Assembly (NCBI GenBank): GCA_023429265.1
Contig: JAEYVS010000102.1
Coordinates: forward strand, 1 to 11,745
Reading direction: 5' to 3'
Source: Bacteroidota bacterium
GTDB taxonomy: Bacteria > Bacteroidota > Ignavibacteria > Tepidaquicellales > Tepidaquicellaceae
Length of the DNA stretch: 11,745 nucleotides
The position numbers and the translations under genes were made by a program. Below, in pieces: positions 1-7,001 of this stretch. Below the pieces are notes generated by a model. The model ran no database searches. It was not told the DNA's origin and saw only the letters and a program-made list of their open reading frames with translations. Numbering within the stretch: position 1 is the first letter of the stretch; each line of letters opens with the position of its first letter.

Positions 1-907
1 AGCTGCCACCGAGTATTGTGTTCATTACAGTTACTTTAATGAAGTCCGGATTGTCACGCGCGATGCCGAGGTGACCGAGCTTTATGGATGACTGCACAGA
101 ACCTTTCTTCTCTATTAAATAAGCGTGTGATGGCTTCGCAGGGTCTGGTATGGACGCTGTCACAGCGGGTTTTTCTCCGGGTATCATACCGCGGAATTTC
201 TCGTTTACCTTTACCATCGCTTCTTCAGGAGAGATGTCACCAACAAAAGCAACAATAAGATTGTTTGGGGTGAAATACTTTTTATGGAAATTTACAAAAT
301 CTTCCCTTGTCAAAGCCGAGACGGTTTCCTTTAGCCCTTCGACGGGAAATGCGTAAGGAAAATTTCCGTAAACGTATTTGTGAAATACTCTTGACGCAAG
401 GTAGTCTCCTTCGTCAAGATAACTCAGGAGAGAATTCAGTCTCTGGTCTTTTACTCTTTTGATTTCGTCTTCAGGAAAAGTCGGATCGAGCACAACATCC
501 GAGGCTATATCAAATATACTGTCGAAATGTTTTTTAAGGGAATAACAGCTGACATAACTCGCATCATAGTCGCATCCATCAGAAAGCACTGCTCCGAGAA
601 AATCCACCTGCTCGGCGATCTCTGTAGCGCTTCGTGTGGAGGTACCTTTTGAGATAAGGTCAGACATCATTGAGGCAAGCCCTATCTTATCCTTTCCTTC
701 AATCGTATCGTAATACGCACCGGCTTTAAAAACAAACCTGACACTGACGAGCGGCAATTTACGGTCCTCAACTACGAGCACGGTAATACCGTTTTCAGTT
801 TTGCTTTCAAAGAAATCGGGAAATTTGACATCTCTTATTTCTCCCGGAGCCGGTGGCTTTGATCTGTCCAAAACCGGTGTATCGTGGTTCATTTCAATAC
901 TGCTCAT
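1..907 (-). CDS. M16-family peptidase-like protein, predicted non-catalytic subunit (3' end cut by the window edge)
   Basis: Translating the minus strand from the ATG at 907-905 gives 302 codons open to the left edge; the C-terminal part lies outside. The fold markers are those of M16B peptidases: an N-terminal ENGITVLVVED strand (about residues 38-48), a FTPNNLIVAFVGD segment typical of the end of the first M16 domain, and an NTILGGS segment at the cut, just where family members continue into F-x-S-R-L. The zinc motif is missing. Where the two upstream paralogs read GLAHLFEHL or GIAHLFEHL, this protein reads GLASMMSDL (residues 76-84), so both His ligands and the catalytic Glu are replaced by Ser79, Ser82 and Asp83. 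This is the pattern of inactive partner subunits in heteromeric M16B enzymes such as mitochondrial processing peptidase. It lies 15 bp downstream of the second M16 gene and is probably co-transcribed with it. No signal peptide and no Shine-Dalgarno sequence are visible. Partnership with the upstream proteins is inference. Confidence 0.88.
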   Translation of the reverse strand, partial: MSSIEMNHDTPVLDRSKPPAPGEIRDVKFPDFFESKTENGITVLVVEDRKLPLVSVRFVFKAGAYYDTIEGKDKIGLASMMSDLISKGTSTRSATEIAEQVDFLGAVLSDGCDYDASYVSCYSLKKHFDSIFDIASDVVLDPTFPEDEIKRVKDQRLNSLLSYLDEGDYLASRVFHKYVYGNFPYAFPVEGLKETVSALTREDFVNFHKKYFTPNNLIVAFVGDISPEEAMVKVNEKFRGMIPGEKPAVTASIPDPAKPSHAYLIEKKGSVQSSIKLGHLGIARDNPDFIKVTVMNTILGGS

Positions 908-922
908 ATCTGATTTAATATA

Positions 923-2221
923 TTATGCGTTTTTTGGTAAATACGTTAAAACTACTCTTTGGTTATGGTTTAAATATTTTTTTGCTGCTGATATTATGTC
1001 ATCACGGGTTACATTCAGGTAATAATTTATCTCGGTATTAATAAGCTCAGTATCTCCATAAAAGGTTTTTATCTGTGAAAGCTTATCGGCAAGGTTAATT
1101 ATGGACAGTCTCCTGGAGCTGAAAGAGGTTTCAACTTTATTTTTTACCTTAGTGAGTTCCCCGCCTGTAAACTCCCCTGCCATAATTTCATCCAGTATAT
1201 TATATATCTCTTCTTCTATCAAGCTTGGTTCCGTATCAGGGTACCCGTATGCTGTTATTGAGAGCATACCTACATCTTCCATTTCATATACCGCAGAATC
1301 TATCTCAGACACCAATCCTTTCTCGTGTATAAGCCTTTTATAAAACCTTGAACTGTCGCCGTCATTCAATAATGAGTTCAGGATCTTTAGCGCATAGTTT
1401 TCAGCAGACCCGATCTTCGGGAGCTTATAAAAAATAAATACACCGGGGATCTGGACGTCATCATACAGTACATCTCTTATTTCCGAAGTAATCTCATTAT
1501 AGTCAAAGGATTTTCTTTCTCCGTGAGGAAGTGCCGGAAGGTCACCATAGTATTTTCTAATCAACTCCTCGGCAGAATCATACTCTATGTCACCGACAAT
1601 TGACAATACTGCGTTTGAGGGATGATAATATCTTTCCCAGAATCCTTTGATTTCCTTTAAAGTAACAGACTCTACATCGACAGCAGAACCTATGATCATT
1701 TTTCCGTAGTTAGTCCCTTTAAATAATCTTATAGAACTTTCTTCCTCCAGTGAACCATAAGGGGAATTATCATAGACCGTCATCTTTTCTTCAAGCACCA
1801 CCTGTTTTTGAATGTCGAGGCTTTGCTGATCAATGCCAAATCCCGCCATCCTGTCTGAATCCAGCCACAACGCAAATTCAAATTGATTTGAAGGGACAAC
1901 CGTATAATAGCTTGTAGAGTCCATAGTAGTATAAGCATTGCTTTCACCGCCTCTCTCTGTAAGGAGCTTATCGAACTCTCCACTGGTTGTATTAGCTGTT
2001 CCTTCAAACAGCAGATGTTCGAATAGATGAGCCAGCCCGCTTTTGCCCTGGTCTTCATCCTTTGCGCCCACGTGGAAAGTGGTATTAATCACAACCGAGG
2101 GTATTTTGTCACTCTTTGACAATACAACCTTCAAACCGTTATCAAGCGTAAACTCCCTGTACTCTACCCTGGGAATAAAAATGCCGGAAGAAACCGGCTG
2201 GGGATGGGCTTTATTATCCAT
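923..2221 (-). CDS. M16-family zinc metallopeptidase, catalytic
   Basis: A protein of about 432 residues with two M16 halves, the usual length for an M16B subunit. Numbering from the upstream GTG, the inverted zinc motif HLFEH is at residues 68-72 (His68 and His72 ligands, Glu71 the general base), and the VVLEEK segment at 144-149 supplies the third ligand, probably Glu148. The family signatures VPSNQFEFALWLDSDRM and YHPSNAVLSIVGD follow, then the C-terminal half with SSRFYKRL near 293-300. It closely resembles the upstream gene in these motifs. No signal peptide is visible, so cytoplasmic peptide or protein processing is the likely site; the substrate is unknown. Two starts are possible: GTG at 2230, whose GTGA overlaps the TGA of the upstream gene, or ATG at 2221. 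I chose the ATG because AGAAG lies 8 nt before it. Either way the tight spacing suggests translational coupling. Operon order is catalytic, catalytic, inactive. Confidence 0.93.
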   Translation of the reverse strand: MDNKAHPQPVSSGIFIPRVEYREFTLDNGLKVVLSKSDKIPSVVINTTFHVGAKDEDQGKSGLAHLFEHLLFEGTANTTSGEFDKLLTERGGESNAYTTMDSTSYYTVVPSNQFEFALWLDSDRMAGFGIDQQSLDIQKQVVLEEKMTVYDNSPYGSLEEESSIRLFKGTNYGKMIIGSAVDVESVTLKEIKGFWERYYHPSNAVLSIVGDIEYDSAEELIRKYYGDLPALPHGERKSFDYNEITSEIRDVLYDDVQIPGVFIFYKLPKIGSAENYALKILNSLLNDGDSSRFYKRLIHEKGLVSEIDSAVYEMEDVGMLSITAYGYPDTEPSLIEEEIYNILDEIMAGEFTGGELTKVKNKVETSFSSRRLSIINLADKLSQIKTFYGDTELINTEINYYLNVTRDDIISAAKKYLNHNQRVVLTYLPKNA

Positions 2222-2226
2222 ATTGA

Positions 2227-3549
2227 TCACTTCTGAAATACTTCCTTTGGTAAATATTTTAAAACAAATCTGTTCCCGTTTTTAAACCATTTGGAAACGG
2301 AATTTTGCACATCTTCTTTGGTGTAAGAAAGATAATTATCAACTTTTTTATTTATAAGGTCTATATCATCAAATTGAATTTTATTGAATAGAGTTTCGAG
2401 TCCAATATTCTGTAACGTCGAAAGAGAATTGGTATTGGAAAATTCTATGCCGTTCCTGATCTTTTCGTATTCCCTGTCTTCAAAACCCTCTTCAATTATT
2501 TTATCAATTTCCTCGTTAATCATTTCCTCGGCTCTCTGAGGGTCTCCGCTCATTACAAGCTCCACTCTGAAAATGAACAGTCCCGCATCCTGCAGCTGGT
2601 ATTTAATGGCATACACGGATTGGGCAATCCTTTCGTCATATATAAGCTTTTTATAGAGCCTGCTGCTTTTGTCATTTGCTATCACATTCGCAAAATACTC
2701 GAGCGTGTACTCTTCCGGAGTACCTGTGCCCGGTATGAGATAAGCAATATAAAGAACGGGCAGCGAGACATCATCGTAAACGGTTGAGTACACATTCCCA
2801 TCGATACCTTTGATAACATTTTCATACCTGGGAGGATCTATAGAATTTTCTATGCCTCCAAAGTATTTTTCGATAAGCTCAATGGCATTATCGACATCAA
2901 GATCTCCAGCAAGAACGAGAACCGCGTTCGCTGGCGTATAGTACGTCTTATGAAAATCTATGGATTCACTAAGTGAGAATGAATTTATGTCATCGTCATA
3001 ACCAATGACAGGACTCTCATAATTCGATCCCCGGAGGACTGTTTTGAAAATATTATGGATGGCTGTTCCATAAGGAGCATTGTCGTATCTCTGTTTCTTT
3101 TCTTCAATAACAACGCTCTTTTGATTTGAAACATTTTCCTCGGTAAAATTTAACATATTCATCCTGTCAGACTCCAGCCACAGAGCAGCCTCAAGCTGAT
3201 TTGACGGTACAATGTCAAAATAGACCGTTACATCCTGCATTGTAAAAGCATTACAAATACCGCCTGCATTCTGAATATACTTAAAATGCTCACCGCTTGG
3301 TATGTTTTGCGATCCCTGGAACATCAGGTGCTCAAACAAGTGTGCTATACCTTTTTTACCAAATGGTTCATCTTTTGAGCCTACTTTATATCCAATGGTA
3401 AGATTAACTATGGGGTTTGTAGTATTTCTGTAAAAAACACACTGCATACCATTTTTGGTGGTATATTCCCTGAATTCAAGATTTTTATTTTCGGGTGAAC
3501 TAATATTGCTAATTTTATGGTTTATATTCTCAGACTTGAATTTATTCAA
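2227..3549 (-). CDS. M16-family zinc metallopeptidase, catalytic; first gene of a three-gene M16 operon
   Basis: A 440-residue M16B-type peptidase. The zinc motif HLFEH is at residues 70-74 and the third ligand is probably Glu150 in VVIEEKK, the same spacing as in the next gene. VPSNQLEAALWLESDRM, YTPANAVLVLAGD and the C-terminal SSRLYKKL segment complete the two-domain pattern. It is a clear paralog of the downstream gene, and its stop codon lies within or next to that gene's start. The start is unusual: TTG at 3549-3547, with an in-frame TAA immediately before it. The first in-frame ATG is codon 35, already inside the first conserved strand, so it cannot be the start. A TTG (or rarer) initiator is therefore forced unless the sequence has an error. 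No signal peptide is visible, which suggests a cytoplasmic enzyme. The gene is divergent from the barrel-protein gene across a 138-bp spacer. Family assignment is firm; substrate is unknown. Confidence 0.93.
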   Translation of the reverse strand: MNKFKSENINHKISNISSPENKNLEFREYTTKNGMQCVFYRNTTNPIVNLTIGYKVGSKDEPFGKKGIAHLFEHLMFQGSQNIPSGEHFKYIQNAGGICNAFTMQDVTVYFDIVPSNQLEAALWLESDRMNMLNFTEENVSNQKSVVIEEKKQRYDNAPYGTAIHNIFKTVLRGSNYESPVIGYDDDINSFSLSESIDFHKTYYTPANAVLVLAGDLDVDNAIELIEKYFGGIENSIDPPRYENVIKGIDGNVYSTVYDDVSLPVLYIAYLIPGTGTPEEYTLEYFANVIANDKSSRLYKKLIYDERIAQSVYAIKYQLQDAGLFIFRVELVMSGDPQRAEEMINEEIDKIIEEGFEDREYEKIRNGIEFSNTNSLSTLQNIGLETLFNKIQFDDIDLINKKVDNYLSYTKEDVQNSVSKWFKNGNRFVLKYLPKEVFQK

Positions 3550-3575
3550 TTACTTAACTATTATTAAAAAAAGAA

Positions 3576-3677
3576 GTTAAACTGTTTAATTATAAATTTC
3601 ACTGTAAAAATTAAACAAAGGACGATCAAAGGGGAAATATAGAGAAAAAATCTACATAAATTTCTGTTAAAGTTTAA
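3576..3677. promoter_or_regulatory. Divergent intergenic region with TTAAA/TTTAA palindromes (possible operators)
   Basis: The 138-bp AT-rich spacer between the divergent M16 operon and the barrel-protein gene must hold promoters for both directions. It contains a perfect 13-bp palindrome TTAAACTGTTTAA (3577-3589), a further TTAAAC at 3611-3616, and an 11-bp palindrome TTAAAGTTTAA (3667-3677) just before the rightward start. TGTTTAATT (3583-3591) and AATTAAACA (3609-3617) also form a 9-bp inverted repeat with a 17-nt spacer. Such symmetry fits a dimeric regulator site, but in so AT-rich a stretch chance is a real alternative. No convincing TAnnTTTG or sigma-70 box was found here. Confidence 0.25.
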
Positions 3678-3687
3678 ATTGTTTGTT

Positions 3688-6600
3688 ATGAAAAAGTTCA
3701 ATTCCTACCCCGCAGCAATAATTTTGCTGGTGTCTCTATTTTCCATATTAATCAACAGCAGTATTTCTTACGGTCAGCTCGACGCGATATTTGGGAAAAA
3801 TAAGGTACAATACGAGACATTTAAATGGAAGTATCTTCAATCAAAACATTTCGACGTATATTTCTACCAGGGAGGCGAACACCTCGCGCAATATACTGCC
3901 GAAGTTAGCGAAAAATCACTGGATTCGATATCCAGTACTTTTGATTACCGCATTTCAAATAGAATACCTGTAGTTGTTTTCAATTCACATAATGAATTTC
4001 AGCAAAATAATGTCATAGACCAATATCTTCCCGAAGGCGTTGGTGGTGTGACTGAGCTATTCAAAAACAGGGTGGTTGTCCCCTTTGAAGGTGACTACGA
4101 AAAATTCCGCCACGTAATACATCACGAGCTCGTTCACGCTTTTATGAACGATATGTATTATGGAGGATCCATCCAGAATATTATTTCCAGGAACATCACG
4201 CTCGTCTTTCCATTATGGCTGAGCGAAGGAATGGCAGAATATGAAAGTCTTTCAGGCTTAGACAAAGCGACGGATATGTTCATGCGTGACGCGGTAGTAA
4301 ATAATTACCTGCCACCTCTCGAATACATAGGTGGGTACTTTGCTTACCGCGGCGGTCAAAGCTTCTTTGCGTGGCTCGCAGATTATTACGGGAAAGAAAG
4401 CATCGGAAAATTGATGAATAATATCAAAGGACTTGGCGATGTAGATGCGGCATTCAGAGAGACATATAAGTTGAGCCTTGAAAAGATTGGTGAAAAATGG
4501 CAAAAGGAATTAAAGAAAACATACTGGCCAGGTGTTGCATTCCGGGAGGAAGTATCGGACTTTGCAAAACCGCTTACCGATCACGAGAAAGACGGCGGGT
4601 TTTATAATGTATCTCCTGTTATTTCACCTAACGGAAAATTGTTCGCGTTCATTTCCAACAGGGATGATCTCTTTGATGTTTTTGTAGCAAATACAAGCAC
4701 AGGCGAAGTGCTTCAAAAAGTAATTGAAGGAAGCACATCCAGTGAATTTGAAGAGCTTCAGATACTTACACCCGGACTTTCCTGGTCACCGGATGGGAGA
4801 AGGCTTGCAGTGAGTTTGAAATCAGGTGAAAGAGATGCCATATTCATCATCAATGTAAATAGCGGTGACGAAAGAAAGCTCCCCGTAACCAGCGAAAACA
4901 TATCTTATGTGACGTGGTCTCCTAATGGAAACACACTTGCATTTGTAGGAATGAATAACAAGCAATCAGATATTTACACCTATGATTTGAACACAGGGAT
5001 TGTTAATAACCTTACCGATGATATCTTTTCTGAAATGAGCCCAACCTGGGCACCTGACGGTAACAATATTTTCTTCACATCCGATAGAGGAGACTATGTT
5101 GAAAAGAGCATGCTGCCGGCAGATTTTAAAATGTATGATTATACCCCGACCCAGTTTGACATATATAGTGTCGATGTGAATAACAAGAATGTTACAAGGC
5201 AGACAAACATTCCTAATTCCAGGCAATCATATGCTCAGTTAAGTAATGACGGGAAAAAGATGCTTTACATTTCGGATGTCAATGGTATCAGTAACCTATA
5301 CTTAAGAAACTTTGACTCGACGGGAAATCCAACCGATAAACCCATCACTAATTCACTAAATCCTCTCGACCAGATTTCCGTCTCCAGAGATGGAAAACGA
5401 ATGCTTTTTTCAGCTCTGAATAAAGGGGGATACGATATTTATTCAATGAACAATCCCTTTGACAGGAATATTGGACTGGACAGACTGGAGCCTACAGAAT
5501 ATGTGCTGGATAAATTTGGCAATATAGATAGTGACGGTAATGTAATAAGTACCGGCGAAGGCGATACTATTGCGCGCTCTCCTTTAGTGCAGGGAGACAC
5601 TACCGGAACTGAAGGGATTTTTATGGATACGACGGAAGCTACTACCGAAGCCACAGAGGATACTACTAAGGGACTATATGGAAATGACATAACACTCAAT
5701 CTAAAGTCAGAGAATAAAGATAAGAATGAAAATAATATCCTCGACTCACTGTACAAAGAGAATACAAACTTTAAGGTGGCTGATAACCGCACAGAAGAAG
5801 GTACATTCAAGACGAAGGATTACAAGATCAAGTTTACTCCTGACATAATATACGGTGCGGCTAACTACTCAAGCTTTTATGGAGTACAGGGTACTGCTAC
5901 ACTGGCATTCAGCGATTTGCTGGGAAATCACAGGATACAGGTGCTGACCTCAATGGTTATCGATCTAAAGAACAGTGATTACGCAGTAGGATATTATTAT
6001 TTACCAAACAGACTCGACCTTGGCATTAACCTTTTCCATACTGCAAGATTCCTTCTCTACAATAGAGGCATACAGGGAGATGAATTATACAGGTATAGAA
6101 ATTTCGGACTAACTATGCAGGCTTCATATCCTTTTAACCGTTTTAAAAGAGTTGATGGAAGTCTATCATTCCTTCATATTACGAAAGAAAATCTTGATGA
6201 CATAAATGAGCCTGTGGAAGAACGGAACCTGATCGTTCCTACGATGAGTTTTGTTCACGATAATACAATATTCGATTACTTAACGCCCATAAAGGGAACA
6301 CGCTATAATCTTTCAGCGCTTGGAACACCGAAATTAAGCGATGACGGTATTGGTTTTGTTTCAGGACTGCTTGACTACAGAACTTATTTTAAAATTGCTG
6401 ACGGATACAGTTTCGCATTAAGGTTTTCTGGAGGGGCGAGCTTCGGTCCAAATCCTATGAGGTTTTATATTGGTGGTGTTAATAACTGGCTAAACCGGAC
6501 ATTTGAAAATGATAATATCCCGATATCAAACATCGAGGAATACGTATTCTCACAGCCAGGACTCCCACTCAGAGGATTTAATTATGATGCAAAATCCGGT

Positions 6601-6924
6601 TCTAAATATGGTATAATTAACGCCGAGCTGAGATTCCCTATAATAAGGTATCTGATACTGGGTCTACTTCCTATTGGATTCCAGAATATAGAAGGAGTTC
6701 TATTTATGGATGCAGGAACAGCCTGGAGAGATGATAACGCTCTAAAGCTTTTCTCAACAAATCCTGAGGGTAAGTTAGTTACAAACGACTTACTGATGGG
6801 AATGGGATTTGGTACACGGGCAGTATTCCTGAATCTTCCGATAATGTTCGATGTGGCCTGGAATTACAACCTTAATAAATTCTCGCCGCCAAAGTATTAT
6901 TTGTCACTAGGATTTAACTTCTAG
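3688..6924 (+). CDS. Outer-membrane fusion protein: HExxH metallopeptidase-like domain, TolB-like beta-propeller, Omp85/BamA-type barrel
   Basis: A 1078-residue envelope protein in three parts. Residues 1-29 are a signal peptide (KK, a hydrophobic core, likely cleavage at SYG-Q). Residues about 45-290 form a peptidase MA-like domain: HELVH at 146-150 and SEGMAEY at 179-185, with Glu180 the probable third zinc ligand, as in gluzincins. Residues about 305-595 hold six PD40/WD40-like blades of the TolB type, recognised by SPNGK, WSPDGRR, WSPNGN, WAPDGNN, SNDGKK and SRDGKR near 312, 366, 410, 454, 519 and 566. A Thr/Glu/Asp-rich linker follows (about 600-710). Residues about 712-1078 are an Omp85 barrel: PIKGTRY (867-873), PLRGFNY with the RGF tip motif at 962-964, FMDAGTAW (1006-1013) and a C-terminal Phe. 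No POTRA repeats were recognised. It is probably anchored in the outer membrane with the peptidase and propeller in the periplasm. TTG at 3679 is in frame, but ATG at 3688 puts MKK before the hydrophobic core. Function is unproven. Confidence 0.9.
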   Translation: MKKFNSYPAAIILLVSLFSILINSSISYGQLDAIFGKNKVQYETFKWKYLQSKHFDVYFYQGGEHLAQYTAEVSEKSLDSISSTFDYRISNRIPVVVFNSHNEFQQNNVIDQYLPEGVGGVTELFKNRVVVPFEGDYEKFRHVIHHELVHAFMNDMYYGGSIQNIISRNITLVFPLWLSEGMAEYESLSGLDKATDMFMRDAVVNNYLPPLEYIGGYFAYRGGQSFFAWLADYYGKESIGKLMNNIKGLGDVDAAFRETYKLSLEKIGEKWQKELKKTYWPGVAFREEVSDFAKPLTDHEKDGGFYNVSPVISPNGKLFAFISNRDDLFDVFVANTSTGEVLQKVIEGSTSSEFEELQILTPGLSWSPDGRRLAVSLKSGERDAIFIINVNSGDERKLPVTSENISYVTWSPNGNTLAFVGMNNKQSDIYTYDLNTGIVNNLTDDIFSEMSPTWAPDGNNIFFTSDRGDYVEKSMLPADFKMYDYTPTQFDIYSVDVNNKNVTRQTNIPNSRQSYAQLSNDGKKMLYISDVNGISNLYLRNFDSTGNPTDKPITNSLNPLDQISVSRDGKRMLFSALNKGGYDIYSMNNPFDRNIGLDRLEPTEYVLDKFGNIDSDGNVISTGEGDTIARSPLVQGDTTGTEGIFMDTTEATTEATEDTTKGLYGNDITLNLKSENKDKNENNILDSLYKENTNFKVADNRTEEGTFKTKDYKIKFTPDIIYGAANYSSFYGVQGTATLAFSDLLGNHRIQVLTSMVIDLKNSDYAVGYYYLPNRLDLGINLFHTARFLLYNRGIQGDELYRYRNFGLTMQASYPFNRFKRVDGSLSFLHITKENLDDINEPVEERNLIVPTMSFVHDNTIFDYLTPIKGTRYNLSALGTPKLSDDGIGFVSGLLDYRTYFKIADGYSFALRFSGGASFGPNPMRFYIGGVNNWLNRTFENDNIPISNIEEYVFSQPGLPLRGFNYDAKSGSKYGIINAELRFPIIRYLILGLLPIGFQNIEGVLFMDAGTAWRDDNALKLFSTNPEGKLVTNDLLMGMGFGTRAVFLNLPIMFDVAWNYNLNKFSPPKYYLSLGFNF

Positions 6925-6949
6925 ACTTAACAAATAGCTTTTAATATAA

Positions 6950-6984
6950 AAAGAGCCCGCGGTTTAATATACTGCGGGCTCTTT
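6950..6984. terminator. Bidirectional rho-independent terminator between convergent genes
   Basis: AAAGAGCCCGC (6950-6960) pairs perfectly with GCGGGCTCTTT (6974-6984), leaving a 13-nt AT-rich loop whose edges may pair further. A-tracts on the left and T-tracts on the right give a U-run in both directions. It lies 25 bp past the barrel-protein stop and 17 bp past the stop of the convergent T9SS-cargo gene, so it can end both transcripts. Confidence 0.88.
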
Positions 6985-7001
6985 GCATAAAAGACTTATA
7001 T

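Noticed and set aside
1101..1343. 80-codon plus-strand frame within the M16 region, and similar short frames at 150-356, 801-1022 and 2043-2285
   Set aside because: All are shadows of minus-strand M16 genes with clear family motifs.
3679..3687. Upstream TTG start for the barrel protein
   Set aside because: ATG at 3688 gives a standard signal peptide starting MKK; the extra three residues add nothing.
5439..5810. 123-codon open frame on the minus strand inside the barrel-protein gene
   Set aside because: It lies opposite the low-complexity linker; its Ser/Val-rich product mirrors the Thr/Glu/Asp codons of the sense strand and shows no domain.
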